A stretch of 64,000 nt of DNA from Blasia pusilla (GCA_050084515.1 CM114272.1:9982001-10046000), one strand, 5' to 3'; numbered from the stretch's first letter, positions 1 to 12,479 are shown. Notes: generated by a model from the letters alone, not told the origin. Translations and numbers: made by a program.

Positions 1-2280
1 CTTGGGCAACCTTACATCACAGCATCTAGAATGGAGACCAAAGTCATGGATGATGGGTCTCATTATGCCCGTATTAGAAGTCAGGATGGAACAAGATCAG
101 TTCAATTCCTTCATTTGTCAGAGTAGGTCATGAAAGGAATAGAGAGAAGTTGAGAGATGGTCCTATGAAAGTAGAGAAAGAGTTTTCGGATTTTTAGTTA
201 GCACTCCTATAGAGCGGGAATATGGGGGTGCAGAGAAAAGAAAGAGTCTTCCGCTAGTAGAGGGGGAAGAATCATATATGTTTAGGTGTGGGTTTTCTCA
301 ATGTTTTTCTTCGTGGTCTAGTAGATTCCAAATGATGAAAGAAATGAATGAAAAGAAAAGACGTTTTATAAAAAAAAATGAGGGTTTGTTAAAATATGAG
401 GGTGTTCTATTAGATGAAGAGTTCATTAGTGGGATGTATGAAGAAGAGGGTTTTGGAGATAGTCTTGAAGAGGTGTTTACCTAGATGAACACCGATTCTT
501 TGGATAGAAGTGTGATTGCAATTCACTCGCGTGAGTTGCATGAAGAGATATCAAGGTTCATGGAAGGAGAAAATGAATATGAATCTACGGAGAAGGAAGC
601 GGATAGGCACGGGTTTGAGTCTGACAAACATCCCATGGAGGCACAAGTGCACACAAAATACAAGACAGTGGCCCGGAAGGTGAAACCAATGGCTACTCAA
701 CTACCAGAGGGTTGTGGGAGACAAGTAGAACGTGCATCAATGGAGCCAAGTCTGCGGGATGTCAAGAAGATAGGACACAAGTTCACAGAAGAGACGCTAG
801 ATCGTCTGCAAATCGGAGGGGGTGAGTTTCTCACAGAAATTGAAAGAAAATGCTTTCGGGAGATGTTAAGGAGACATGGTAAGGCTTTCTCTTTTACTAC
901 ACAAGAAATTGGTTGTGTAGACACGAGTGTGGTGGCACCGATGGTAATTTTCACAATTCCACATGTGCCTTGGGATTTGAAACCCATACCAGTACCACGA
1001 GCTATGATTCCCAAGCTGATTGAGTTATTGAAGGAGAAGATGCAGATGGGTATCTTAGAGCCATCTATGGGGCCTTACTCGAGTCGATGGTTCACTGTGC
1101 CGAAGAAATCAAGAGCTCTCCGGTTCATTCAAGATATGCAACCGGCAAATAAGGTAACCATTCGAAATATGGGAGCGGGGCCTAGAATAGATGAAGTCGC
1201 AGCTTTTTGCGGCCCGTGCTATCTATTCTATAGGAGATTTGCACTCGGGATATGATCAATTCCAATTAGCTACTGAGAGAGTAGAGATATTACCACTATG
1301 CAAGACTCCACTTGGGCTTGCAAGAATGTGCACATTACCTCAAGGAGCAACAAATTGCATCGCTCACATGCAGAGTGCAATGAATAAGATCTTGAGAGAG
1401 TTCATTCCTGAGAAAACCATTCCTTTTGTAGATGATATCCCTATAAAGGGGTGTGCAATAGAAGATAGGATTGAGAGGGTTGTGAAAGATGGGTGTAGAA
1501 AGTTTGTGTCTGATTATATTCGAGATGTGGATATGATCCTAACAAGACTAGAAGAGGTCAATCTTACTCTTTTCGGAGAAAAGTGTAGCTTTGGGGTTCC
1601 TCGGATCGTGGTAGTGGGTCATCTTTGTGGAGAGTTTGGCGAAAAACCAAATCCAGCAAAAGTTGATGCCATTGGGAGGATACGAGAATGCGAAAACGTC
1701 ACCGAAGTGAGAAGGTTTTTAGGAGCTTGTGTGTTCTATCGGTGTGGATTCCTCATTTTGGCCACATATCTGATCCTTTGTATGAGTTGTTGAGAAAGAA
1801 GAAGAAGTTCACTTGGGAGAAGAAGCAAAGAGCAAAGCAATGATGCAGATTGAAGGAGGCATTGAAGTCGCCACTGTTTTACGAAAAATGAGCTACTTAA
1901 TGCGGACGACCTATTATCATCACAGTGGACACTAGCCCTATTGCTATCGGATGGCAAGGGGATGACGCGGAAGGAAGAAGATTTGCGACAAGGTTTGGAG
2001 CTCGTACACTTACTTTAACGACAGCAGAGGAGGTACCCTCGGGTAAAGAGGAGCTTTGGGGAGTTGTAAGCGCAATGAAAGCTGAGAAGGAGTATCTTTA
2101 TGGGAGCCTATGTATTGCTTGAGGTTGATTGTCTACCTTTGTTAGGTATGATTGCGGGTGTACAACTCAGATATAGCCATGCTACGTTGGATAGCCTACA
2201 TTAGGTCCTTGAATCCACAATTGAAGCATATAGCTGGGAAAGAGAACTCAGTAGCTGACATGTTGTCTAGAGCTAGATTT
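1..2280 (+). pseudogene. Ty3 pol: protease end, reverse transcriptase, RNase H (broken)
   Basis: Residues encoded at 1-126 resemble a retropepsin C-terminus. A charged linker (about 278-780) leads into RT. The RT fingers lie at about 960-1190, including the block FTVPKKSRALRFIQDMQPAN. A frame change near 1195-1250 leads to the palm, with the catalytic block FVDDIPIKG at about 1425-1450 in place of the common YxDD. The RT thumb reaches about 1735, where the frame is lost. RNase H follows in pieces: a first-Asp region at about 1925-2120 and the end block LKHIAGKENSVADMLSRA at about 2224-2275. At least three frame disruptions make this a pseudogene. Confidence 0.8.
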
Positions 2281-3684
2281 AGTCAAGAAGAAGATATGGA
2301 GGCAACTGAGATAGATGAGGATGATGCACATGTGTGGCAAGTGTTATCTCAAGAACGAGGTGGCATAGAGGATGTTCTAGCCTTCAAAGAGGATTTGTAT
2401 GAGGGCAAGTTAAAAGAAATTGGGCGCTATTTAAGCACTCTGCAAAGAGATGGAGGGTGGACAGAAAAGTTCTTCAAGGAGATTCGGCACAAGGCGTATG
2501 GCTATCTACTACAAGATGGATATCTTTGGAAAAGGCCAAATAGGAAAGATGGAATGCCCTTGAGGGTGGTGGATGACAATGGGACAAAAATGCAAGTGCT
2601 CAAAGAATTCCACAATTCTTTTATGGGCAGTCACAGAGGTATTTTGGGCAACTTTCACCAAGATAAAAGAGAGGTATTGGTGGAAAGGCCTATATAAGGA
2701 TGTTGAGAGATATGTTGGGTCGTGTGTTGAATGTCAGTTTCAATCAAAAATCAGGGTGAGAGATGGACTTAAACCCACGTATCCTTTGTCTATTCATCAT
2801 CAATGGGTTATAGATCTAGTTGCTATGCCACTAGGTCTTTGGGGAATGCGTTACCTAGTCCTAGCACGAGAAGAGTTGTCCAACTTTGTAGAAGGGAGGG
2901 CTTTACGGGCTAAAACAACAGAGCCTATATGTCGTTTTATTCTAGAGGATATTGTTGCTAGATATGGGAGTGTCGGGAGAATCCGTGCAGATAGAGGTGA
3001 GTTGAATGCGGAGGAAGCACGAGAGTTCTTTAGGAGATATGGAGTCCAGTTGAGATTAACAACCTCCATGAATCCGGAGGCAAACGGCAAGAGCGAAAGG
3101 AGACATCCGCCAATCATTCAAGCATTGGTAAAGGCGTGTGGAGATCGTTATGCTGATTGGCCTAGATTACTTCCATTTGCTTTATGGGCACATAGAACCA
3201 CTCACAGCACCGTTACAGGGTTCATGCCTATAGAGTTGATGACAGGTCAAAAGCCGATAATGCCAGCAGAAGGAGATATACCCACTTGGATGGGTTTGTC
3301 GTGGGAAGACGGGCTCAATAGGGAAGAGCTCCTAGCACTTCGAATGCAGCAGCTAGAGCGGCGGGAAGAGGATATTGCAGAAGCGTTAGTCAAAATGAAG
3401 GAAGCAAGGTTGAAAAATAAGGAGCGCCGACAAAACTCATCGACCGGAAGGAGCCGATAAGAGAAGGAGATTGGGTCTTGGTGCACGACAATAGCCTTGA
3501 CAACCATCATAGTACAATTAAGAAGTTTGCACGTCGTTGGTTTGGTCCATATGTTGTAGTCTTTGCTTTTGACAATGCCACTTACAAACTACGTGAACTA
3601 GATGGCACAATTCTCAAGCTGCCCATTGCAGGAAAAAGGGTCAAGATTTTCCGTAGACGTGAAGGATTTCTTGATTTCGATTGA
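2281..3684 (+). pseudogene. Ty3 integrase with zinc-binding, DDE and C-terminal modules (broken)
   Basis: Integrase inserts the cDNA copy into chromosomes. The N-terminal zinc-binding region spans about 2590-2750: HNSFMGSHRG lies in one frame and CVECQ in the next, so there is a frameshift near 2650-2690. The catalytic core follows at about 2790-3240, with the first Asp in WVIDLVAMP, the second in RADRGE and the Glu region in NPEANGKSERR. The tail at 3478-3684 holds a GPY/F-like module (RWFGPYVVVFAFDNATYKL), which normally contributes to target binding. A stop and frame break between 3460 and 3478 separate it from the core. Confidence 0.8.
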
Positions 3685-3779
3685 ATGTGTCTAGAGGCAC
3701 AACATAAGTAAGTCTATAGCAAGAAGTCTTGATGTTTTTGGGCACATACTGGGAGGATGTGCAGGTTTGGAGGGGTGAA

Positions 3780-4528
3780 TGTCGTATAGTAAAATCAACC
3801 AGTGTGTAAACTCCTTCGTCATTAAGTGTTAGATAGAGTTTCATTAGTATTAAGTAAATTGGCTTAGAAAAAGGAGATTCTTATGTTTAAACCTCTTTAT
3901 GGTGCCTCTTTTATGCGGGCCCAACTTTAGGAAAAGGAGGTAATAAATAAAAGATGACTTTATAAAAGTAAAGTAGTTGCTTTAATGAAAAGCAAAAGTA
4001 GTCTTGGTTGGTGGCTAGGTTAGTTGGGGTAATTTGGAAAATATCATGTGGGTAAAAGAGGATATTTTGGAAGAGATAAGAGGAAATCTACTTGTGTCAA
4101 AATGTGATTGGCTAAGCCTTGAGAGGAAGCCATGTGGCACAAGATAAGATAAGCTCTATTTCGTACTCTTGTGGATCCCTTGTGAGTATATAAAGAGGAG
4201 GGACCTTCAAGGGTTCATCACCTTCTATTCCACATCTTGAGTCTCTCGTGTCTCTCTTGAATGTATGGCTTTGGGATTGCTTGCTCTTCCAATGAGAGTG
4301 GATCACCCCTCTTGGGAGAGTTACTTGATCATGGTCTATTCTTCGAGAGGTTTCTACAGTGTGTGTGTGTGTGTGGGGGGGGATGAGGTTTGTCACCATA
4401 GAGGAGTTTAGTCATACTAAAATAGCGGATGTTTTGGCTTGTTACTTTCCCAATGAGAGTGGATTACCCCTCTTGGGAGAATAACTCCGCCAAAACCCAT
4501 TCTTGAGGAGAGTAGAGAATGTCTGTCA
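3780..4528 (+). repeat. Probable 3' LTR of the left Ty3 element
   Basis: A purine-rich tract (about 3767-3779, ggaggggtgaa) directly precedes TGTCGTATAG at 3780, the usual arrangement of polypurine tract and LTR start. A TATA box (gtatataaagag) lies at about 4186-4197. A 36-bp segment containing ccaatgagagtgga recurs at about 4290-4326 and 4450-4486. The right boundary is a guess (…CTGTCA near 4528) because no second LTR is in the window to compare with. Confidence 0.45.
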
Positions 4529-5399
4529 AGCATGGATAGGGGTGGAGCACAGCCGTGCCCGACTTTCCTTTCCTCAATCTTACCATGTCAAGGTACTCTT
4601 TGTAGATAGGCCTTTGGTTCACTCGCTATTTAGTTTATCACTTTGGGAGGCGTTCATGAACCAGGTCATGCAATCTCCAACTCCGGTGATTCTTCCTATC
4701 GTCACATATGGAAGGACATGGGATTGTACTTTGTATGTCCTTATATAGCGATCCATGGATGTCAATAGGCCTGGTCAAGTAGGGTTTAACACTAGTTGTG
4801 CTATCTTCCTCGTGTACAAACGTAAAATAGTTTATAGGGATTTTATAGTTAGGAATTTCGGGGATCCGATGTTCTGAAGAAGTGATCGCCTCGGCACTTC
4901 CATTTGTGATACTGTCGTGAGAGAATGGAGAGTGTACATCATAATTTTGTATTGAAAAAGGAGAACTTATTAGAGAGTTCACCTTGCATCGATCGCATCT
5001 ACCGCAACTACAAGGCCCGCCCTTGCTCGAAGAAAGATTCTCGACACGACACCGGAGAGGTGACCAAATCCAAACCATGTCCCCAAAGGGAATGCAAAAT
5101 GCTTTCCTGTCCATTCAACATCTATATGAATGCATCCATACATTCCAATCACATCAGAAATGACATGAACAAGTAACCTGCCATAATTCAAAACCACCAT
5201 AACGAAACATGAGAAGAATGCCCAGACATATAAGTGCACCAAATTTCCAGCTTGTTAGTGCATACAAAACTTGGCACCAGGTAGAGCCATATGTCCGAAA
5301 CCATCACTCTTGGAAACAAAATTGTCACAACTTCATGGAATCTGAACTATTTTCGTAATGCCACTCGCTTCCGTGCCCCATGCACTTTGTAGCCCCGAA
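4529..5399. other. No recognisable gene
   Basis: Both strands hold open frames, including a 158-codon one on the minus strand at 4638-5114, but none shows a domain I can name. The stretch lies just downstream, on the minus strand, of the piggyBac relic and could be its 3' non-coding part or an unrelated remnant. Confidence 0.4.
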
Positions 5400-7321
5400 T
5401 ACTGCCACGGGACTTCAATACATCTGCACAACACTTAGTTCGTTTGTGATGAATTACAAAACAACCCCCCGTTCACATGTGTATTCCTCTACATTTTGGA
5501 CAAGAAAAGAAAGTTCTTGCACCACACTCTACACACAAGAGCCTATTAGGAAGCCTCAAGCTATAGCGGAAGGAAGAATTGATCCCATGATGTGAAAGTT
5601 GATGGCTTCGGCTCCTTGACGATGCCTTGGCCACCAAGCTATCCCCAATATCCAGTGAAAATTTTTGATGTGTACCTTGTTGAGTTCCGCTACTTTTATG
5701 ATACATACACCATAAGATCCATGCATTTTTTAGAGCACTATCTACACCAAACCAAAAGAGTCAATGCCACCATTTCCTAGATTTGGTCTGGGTGGAATAA
5801 GCGACGCGAAGCTAATCAGTGACATCCACGCCTCTCATAAATGCCTCATTTAACTCTAACTTCCTCTATCCCATCGCATGACAGTAGTGTTCAATCCAAC
5901 AGGTGGGGAAAATGTTGACAAGGTAGGCTGTGGGCGGGTTGGGTAAGTAGGTTGAAGCCAACTTCCCTTATTTTCAAGGTATTATCCCCCATATCTACGT
6001 CACATGTCGTGCGAAAGGTCTCCAACTCCTTTACGAAGTGTGGGAGTCGGATCTTCACCATACACATTGTAGTGAGACAATATTGAAACTCCTCTATAAA
6101 CTCACATTCTATCCATTCATAGTCATAGAGGCCTGGGGGCAAATGTGAATCCTCAAAAGCGTCTCTGTGACATACAACATCCATACAACTTGGCTTGGTT
6201 GATTGCAATGGTTTGGATCTTTGGTAGGTGATAGAGTTGGGATCTAGTGTGCACAATATTGCCTTCCATATTTAGTCACCAAGTTGTACCTGAGAACCCA
6301 AATCGTGAAGGTCTAAAGGGGTCTAAACCATAATCTTCTTTAGATCTACTTGACATCTATTGGGCTTGTGTTCCACATATGAGCTATCCTTCTTCATCTT
6401 AGACTTCTGCATATCTCTAAGGGATGGAGGAGGCAATGTAGCGCAAGGTGGTTCAGTGCAGAGCTTGATACCTACAATCTAGGAACCCCCTAGACTTCCC
6501 ATGTTCGGCCTTTGGTTCAAGTCTGGAACTTCATAATTTGTCGACCTGTCACATGTCCGAATTTGATGATGGGTACTTTCGAAAGGATGTTTGGTATATG
6601 ATGGGATGGTATGGGCTTCGTGGTGAAGTGATTGTGTGGTGGGGCAAAAAGGTGTGTGGAAAGGTTCAGTAGATGGTTGGTTGGGCTCATTGATGGGGTT
6701 TTTTTTCCAAATTGAAGTAGACCAACGTGACAATCTGAGAGTGGAGGGTTGGTTTCTGATGATGTTTTGTCCTTATATCAGATATTGATGAAGATGCAAT
6801 CCTAATGGTTCTAGGAGGGGTCTTGATAGGAAGTTCCTTTGCACAGACATCTGGAAGCATGGGTAGAGAAGATGACTTGGATACCAATTGTGTCTTCCTT
6901 GGCCTCCTACTAGGGGATGATATTGGTTGAGCTTGGTATGTGGTAGAAAATGCATTCTAGATTTCTTCTTCTCCCAATAGTTCTTCCCAACCAAAGTGAT
7001 GAGCACATTCATTGGTGAGTTCCATAAATACCACAAGATTTTTTCGTCAGATTCTTCTTCTTCCTCGATTAAAGACCCTCCTCCCAGAAGATTATCACCC
7101 TCACCAGCTACCTTCTCATCCATATTTTTTTCTTGGCATGCCACATGCACTCCATTAGTCAAATGTGTGAGGCAAGATTCAATACAATGAGAAAAGAGCA
7201 TGTAATACAACTCTACAACACCACACTTGGGTTCAATAAGAAAGAAACCTGGAGTAGTTGATCGAGAGTTGTAACACCACTTGGGAAGGCGTCTCGATGA
7301 TTTGCTCTTCCCTGAGCACAC
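5400..7321 (-). pseudogene. piggyBac-like transposase relic (DDE_Tnp_1_7 type)
   Basis: PiggyBac transposases excise and insert DNA at TTAA sites. Reading the minus strand leftwards, a degraded N-terminal region (about 7321-6480, including an acidic Glu/Asp/Ser run) is followed by catalytic-domain remnants. Around 5838-5760 the family signature appears across small frame breaks: RGVDVTD, then a stop, LRVAYSTQTKSRKWWH, a stop, and LFWFGVDSALKNAWILW. This is the usual layout of the GVD…DQLR…SRKWW…NAYILY segment. After it comes a cysteine-rich end (about 5540-5430) with CVEC, FSCPKC and GGCFVIHH, matching the C-terminal ring-finger-like domain. Several in-frame stops mean it is dead. I did not find terminal inverted repeats by eye. 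Confidence 0.72.
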
Positions 7322-8404
7322 ACCTATCTCATTTTCCGATTTACAGGCCCGATTTTCCTCTCAAGGCTTGTTCGGAGTTGGATGAGCCTCTGTGGAGGTA
7401 GAAGAGTCTCCTTTGGCCGTGACACAAGCATCAATTATTTTCTCTTAGGTGTCATGACTGTTAGGATAGATCAGCGAGATCTAGTAGAGTGCCTTTGAAG
7501 ATACTAAATGACAGCCTCAGGAGGTCGAGGATGACTTGTTGAGGCCCCGAGTAAGCAAAGAGAGCAAGTTTCCCCTTCGTTTTGGCTCATTTGGAGCCAT
7601 ATAGAGAAACTTGCTATTTCAAGTAAGCTTCCATTTACAATATAGTTGAATTTCCACTTTGGGAAGTGGACCTTGACCCGCTACATCAGGTCAAGGGCCA
7701 AGGAGATAACCTACGAGCATAGGTTACCGATGAGAGAGATTGGGAGAGGAAAGGGGGTATACTTCCAAGAGAGAGAGAGAGAGCTTGAGATCTTGTTAGT
7801 ATGAGGCGCCGGAGCTATGGTCTTGCTTGCCTTGTGTGTGTAATCCAAGCCTCTCATTAGGAGAGTGGATTTGGTTTGACATGAGAGAGAGTGCACAGCA
7901 TGGAGAGCTTGGTGTGAGATGTTGAGAGAGATGTGATGTAAGATCTACTTCATTTACAAAGAGAGAATGAGTGAGTGAGAGAGTTTCAATGGGGGAGCTC
8001 GCTGGTCACTCGATGTTGTTGCAGGTTGGGGACCGTATTCCCCATTCAATGGTTCATGGGAGTGCTCACCAGAGCAAGAGCGGATCAATATTGTTGTTTC
8101 CTTTGTTGATTTTTCGTGTGGAAGATTTGCCTGCGTAAGCGCTTCCCAATTTTTGATAGGGATTGAGTATGGGCGGTTCCTCTACACACGGTGGATTTTC
8201 CACCTAACCATAATGCAACAGTATGCGGCGCAAACTATCTCTTCCAATGCTGGTCGATATAATCCAGCTCCTCCGTGATTTGGCTTCAAAGTTGAGGATT
8301 TCCTTGTTGATTAAATCATGGGCCTCTTTCGATTCTTCGCGTACTTGTGCCCTAAGTTTATGATCGGCCTCTAGGGCTGCAAGCTTTGCTGTGACTCGGC
8401 TCCA
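7322..8404. other. Non-coding; possible LTR or UTR remnant
   Basis: There is no gene here. The stretch contains GA-rich runs (about 7765-7790, 7955-7985) and an imperfect palindrome (taacctacgagcataggtta, about 7707-7726). On the minus strand a TGTTGCATTATGG start at about 8222 could be the start of an LTR serving the accessory-ORF relic at 8405-9387, but no second copy is present to prove it. Confidence 0.3.
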
Positions 8405-9387
8405 CTAAGATACCAAGTCATCGTTTGTCTGTTGCTGATCCCTAATCAACTTCCCTTTCTTCGCACTCTCCAGCATCGCAATTTGGAAACTAGCATAGAG
8501 AAGTTCAATCCACTCTTGTAGCTCCTCCGTGTTCAGCAAAGATTGTTGTAATTGCGCAAAGAGTTGATATGCTCCATGCTCAATGTCGATGGCCAAGCTC
8601 GTCCACTGTCGGGTGTTGCGTGCTTCATATCGTGCCTCGACTAGCTCTGCCTCTGTTTGGAAAAGAGCCTTCTTCAACTCTCCAATTTTGATTTCTTGCG
8701 CCCGATTTTGGCGCTCCATTGATTCATTGATCGTCTTCTGTATCTGAGTAAGCCGAAGGTTCCTGAGGACAGTTAGGTACTCTTGTACCGGCGCTTGTTC
8801 GGAAAAGTTTCCCATCTTCTTGAGCTCCTCGACTAGTGGTTCCGCGATGTGCAGAAACGAAGTCAAATGTCTCAAGGTTGTGTGCACAGGTTGCACCACA
8901 AGACTTTCTACAGCATAGGAAGGGACGACCGATGGTTCGACTGGTTCGGTCTTGGGTGTCTCTACTACTTCCTCCTCTGCTTCTTGATGTGGTTTAATTC
9001 AAACCCTCTTAGGTCTCGGTACGTCAGGAGATTGTGAGGGCGGCCAGGACGAAGACCCTTCTTCAAGCCTTTGTCTGGTTTTCGGCACACTTTGAGGTGT
9101 CTCCGCTGGTGCTACCGCCGCTATCTCTCTAGAACCCAAAGTAGATGCTTTGGTGGGCTTTGGTCTTCGAATTGGAGTTGCCCGCAACTGTTGTCTGTGG
9201 TCTGGCTAGTTCGGCCCTCACGAATGCGCCCAAACCACTTTTGCCTTGTCGTGACCCTGCCTGCCCGGGATGGAGCACCGACTAGGGCTTGCTGCGACCG
9301 CCGTCCATTCGCTTGCGCTTGCGCTCTCGATTTAGCATGTGCCATCCATCCGAGTACGTGAGCGCCATCTATCAAGACCTCCGCCAT
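8405..9387 (-). pseudogene. Retroelement accessory ORF relic, coiled-coil protein
   Basis: The minus strand encodes a basic, Pro/Ser-rich N-terminal part (9387-8999, with one frame break and one stop) followed by a 164-residue helical stretch (8899-8405) with heptad-like Leu/Glu/Gln spacing, probably a coiled coil. It aligns by eye with the accessory ORF at 46151-47943 in the Athila-like element. Matching pairs include NTRQWTSLAIDIEHGAYQL against NARQWESLALNLECGVDQL, PRPKRV against PQPKRG, and EYLTVLRNL against DYLEGLHDL. The protein is therefore probably the post-pol ORF of another Ty3 element whose pol is not next to it here. Its function is unknown; env-like placement is inferred from the other copy. 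Confidence 0.6.
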
Positions 9388-10365
9388 TGGTTATTGTGCA
9401 GATGTTCCTTGCCGTCCTAGATTTGATGGCTAGGATTGACGGTTGTCAACCTGAGAATTTTACGTCGCCACCAACTTTTGGGCAACCGCCGATATACATG
9501 TGACTGTCGTCCGTCAACCCTTTCCAGTGTCAGTGCTGCTAGATGATTTCCCATTGATGGGGTCGTAGCTTCTTTTCCACTTTGCTATGTAGTGATTGGT
9601 AGCTGCTCGACGACAATGGAGTACCATGCCGTAACGCTCGTGGCCGCAACGCACCGCCGATTGTCGCGCCGTGCCGCTCGTGGCCGCACCACACCGTCTT
9701 GATTGCAGAGCCACACCATCACTAGGGAGTAGAGCGTGTTTTACTGTTGAGGAGTTTGCCACTGAGTGCTGCATCCCATTTTCGAGTTCGGTGCCGGTGG
9801 TAACCGTTCCGTGCCGCACCGTACGGCTAGACCCGCACCGCACATCGAGGAGATTTGAGCATTGTCAGTACGAGGGTAGTACGACGTGCTATTTGGAGAT
9901 TTTTTATTCATGACTGAGTTGGGGTCGAGGTTTGTAGTTGCTTAGGAGCGACCTTGATATTATTGTGAGGTTACCCAATCTGGTCTTTTAACCTGTACGT
10001 GTGAGGGAATTTCCAGGCATTAGGCAGTTATTTGGGGATATTGGGTTTCGTGTAGATGTTGAGAGCATCGTTGATGTATGGGTTTAGGGGACATAGATGT
10101 GTTTGGGATGTCTAGATTTGAAGGTATGTCCTGTTGATGAGATGATAGGACAATAGCTGATTTTCCGCACCACGCCGCTTGTAGCCGCACATCACATGTC
10201 TCAATGAGAGAGTGAAGATTGAGTGCCACATGTTTACTTTGAGTGACTAAGTGATTACTCACGAGATTGAGAGTGACCATGTGAGAGGGGCACGAAGGTC
10301 ATCACGGCGTCCTTTCGAGACTTTGAGAGATGAGGTGGTGGACTTGAGAGTAGCGCTAGAGGGTT
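9388..10365. repeat. GC-rich non-coding stretch with dispersed gccgcacc-type motifs
   Basis: There is no coding signal. Short related motifs (gccgcacc, gtgccgctcgtggccgcac, ccacgccgcttgtagccgcac) recur at about 9640-9700, 9800-9845 and 10165-10195, giving an imperfect dispersed repeat. The stretch precedes the gag at 10366 and may include the 5' LTR or leader of that element, but I see no matching LTR copy. Confidence 0.4.
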
Positions 10366-11590
10366 CACGTTGAGTGGCGCGAGGTTTCGAGGGTCTCTAC
10401 ATGAGAGACCACCTCAATCTCCTTCTATGTCATCTTCTGACAAGGGGAAGAGCGTACAGGAGTTTGTTGTTGCATCACCGCACACAGTGAGTGGTCCTAC
10501 TAGTTGGGCGTACGAGATGGACGATCAAGGTAGAGGACCGTGTAGGTTCTCCGGTGCTATAGGCACCATAGAGTTGCACGACTTCATTGTGGAGTTTAGG
10601 AGTTGGTGTGACTCACATCGGGCTAGGAACTCCAGAGATTTCAAAGCATTTACAGCATGGAATGGTATGTTTTAGCATTTGGAGGGGGCACCCATGGACG
10701 ATTACCATGAGTTCTCCCACAGATATGCCCAAGAGATTGAGGCATGGCGACTCTACTATGACCCATACTATGTTTCATGGACTGAGCCGTTTCCACATGA
10801 GGAGGAGGAGGAGTCAAAAGAGGCCTCTTCCTCTTCCGTGAGTGATGTTTTAGGAGGGGTAACTTGCACTAGAGCAGTTGCAACGTCCAGTCGGGTTTGT
10901 CTCGGGTTCAACCTCGTGGTTGAGTTCTTTGTTGAGTTGCGGACGAGCTACCAAGGGGTACGGATGGAGAAGTTGCGGAGCATCCACAACTTCCAGAGGC
11001 GCTTGGGTGAGAGTTTGCGTGAGGCCTACACTCGCTTGCGCGGGTTGATTAACGTCACTTAGGGGATGACAGAGTCCGAGACTATCTAGTCATGGTAAGC
11101 GATGTTGGACTGAACCCTACGCACACGAGTGCGGGAGGGGGTGCTTCTTATGAACACCTCATCTACGTTGAGAGATGTTTTTAGGACCGCCGAGAACATT
11201 GAGTGCAACATGGCTGAGGAGAGCATAGCCACCATGAGTTATGAGCAAGAGCAGTCATGATTGCTTGCACCACCAGTGCAGCAACGTGGATTTTGAGATA
11301 GGTCTGTGGCACCACGAGCTCAGGGAGGATATGGAAAGGCCGTGCCACAGAGACCTGCGCCTTCATATGCAATAGCCACCTACGATTATTTGTTGGGCAT
11401 GTGGTGGAGCCCATGATGAGCGTGATTGCACGCATTAGGGTAATGGACATGTGCCTCAACATGGAGGAGGAGATGGTGCTGCACCAAGAGGTTATCAATA
11501 TGACTATTGTCAGAGGTAGGCTCACACACGCACCAGGTGTTTCACCTTACATCCTGAGTTACATTCGGACGGAGGGCTAGAGAGAGCACC
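10366..11590 (+). pseudogene. Gag of the methyltransferase-bearing Ty3 element (broken)
   Basis: The N-terminal Ser-rich leader (10370-10500) is followed by a capsid-like helical region with FSGAIGTIELHDFIVEF, and after a TAG by HLEGAPMDDYHEF and RSIHNFQRRLGESLREAY (to about 11060). Farther on, zinc-knuckle remnants appear: CWACGGAHDERDC at about 11390 and a degraded second knuckle with AHTRTRCFTLHPEL at about 11528. A homologous gag at 26290-27620 supports the reading: where this copy has TAG at 10675 the other has Gln, consistent with CAG to TAG. Gag would form the particle and bind RNA. Confidence 0.65.
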
Positions 11591-12082
11591 AGAGCAAGTT
11601 TCTGATCGGGGTGGGCCTAGAGGTCATGAACTAGGTGGTCTCGTTGGGGGATGAGGAGCTGGATTTTCCTGAGGGGATGGTGGAGTTACGCGTGGAGGAG
11701 GTAGAGTTCCATTACCTAGATGCGTTGAGGTAGACGCGAGGCGTGAGGCTGGGATGGCTGCTAAGATACAACAACGAAAAAAGCAAATTGCCACTATGGC
11801 ATTGAGGTTATGGATGCCGGATCTGTGGCATCGACGTCTTATGGAGTAGCCAAAGATATGGAGGATCCTGGTTGGATGTGTGGGGTTGCCCAGATGGAGG
11901 GCGCCGCTGTTCTTACACGTGGAGCAGCCGAAGAGATGGATCCACAGCGAGGGGAAGCCACGAAACATACCATGCTTCCTTAGTCTTTCACGTTGTTCCA
12001 AGCAATAAGGACCCCATCGATGGGTCCTGATCCGAGTTCTTGAAGAGTTGGTGATCTTGTTGGTGTGTAGGCATGAAGGGCG

Positions 12083-12439
12083 ATGGAAGAAGCGAGTGCG
12101 ACGACTCCTATTGCTGATGTTCAGGAGGAGCATGTGTCAAGCATGTTGTTGGGGGCGGCCACGATGGTATACCGTGCTCTTTTAGTGTCTGCTTCTGATG
12201 TTATGACATTGGGAGGTACACCCGCCAAGGTTTTTTGGCTCATTGCTACCTTATGTGAGCGTGGAGTTGGTGTTCCTGCCTCACACTTAGGGGTGATTAC
12301 AGAGGAGGTGATGGACCTGGCCTTGGAGCCTATGCTCGGGCCGTCCACGTTAGATTCATGGCATGCTGCAGCTGCTAGGATGGCCGAGGTGCCCGCCAGA
12401 CCCGCGATAGAGCGTGCCATGGCTGCTCCTGATGTTTAA
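12083..12439 (+). pseudogene. Helical linker between gag and protease, unknown function
   Basis: This 118-codon open stretch is Ala-rich and predicted helical. It lies between the gag zinc knuckles and the protease of the same element. I recognise no domain; it may be the N-terminal extension of the protease or pol. Confidence 0.35.
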
Positions 12440-12479
12440 TTTCTGGATAACCGAGGAGAGGTCTTATAGTTGGTGAGTC

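Larger units (their letters stand above)
1..4528 (+). mobile_element. Decayed Ty3/gypsy LTR retrotransposon, 5' part outside window
   Basis: A plus-strand pol series runs from the end of a protease (1-126) through reverse transcriptase, RNase H and integrase to a C-terminal integrase module ending at 3684, followed by a purine-rich tract and a probable 3' LTR from 3780. The order PR-RT-RH-IN is that of Ty3/gypsy (Metaviridae). Several frame changes and stops break the polyprotein, so the copy is dead. No 5' LTR or gag is in the window. The short protease-end block (LGQPYITASRMETKV, then GSHYARIRSQDG) and the RT block FVDDIPIKG resemble, from memory, a Ty3 group I associate with fungi and oomycetes rather than with the usual angiosperm lineages. 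Element identity is secure; lineage is inference. Confidence 0.85.

Noticed and set aside
4638-5114. 158-codon minus-strand ORF with scattered cysteines
   Set aside because: No recognisable domain; lies downstream of the piggyBac cysteine-rich end without a continuous family match.
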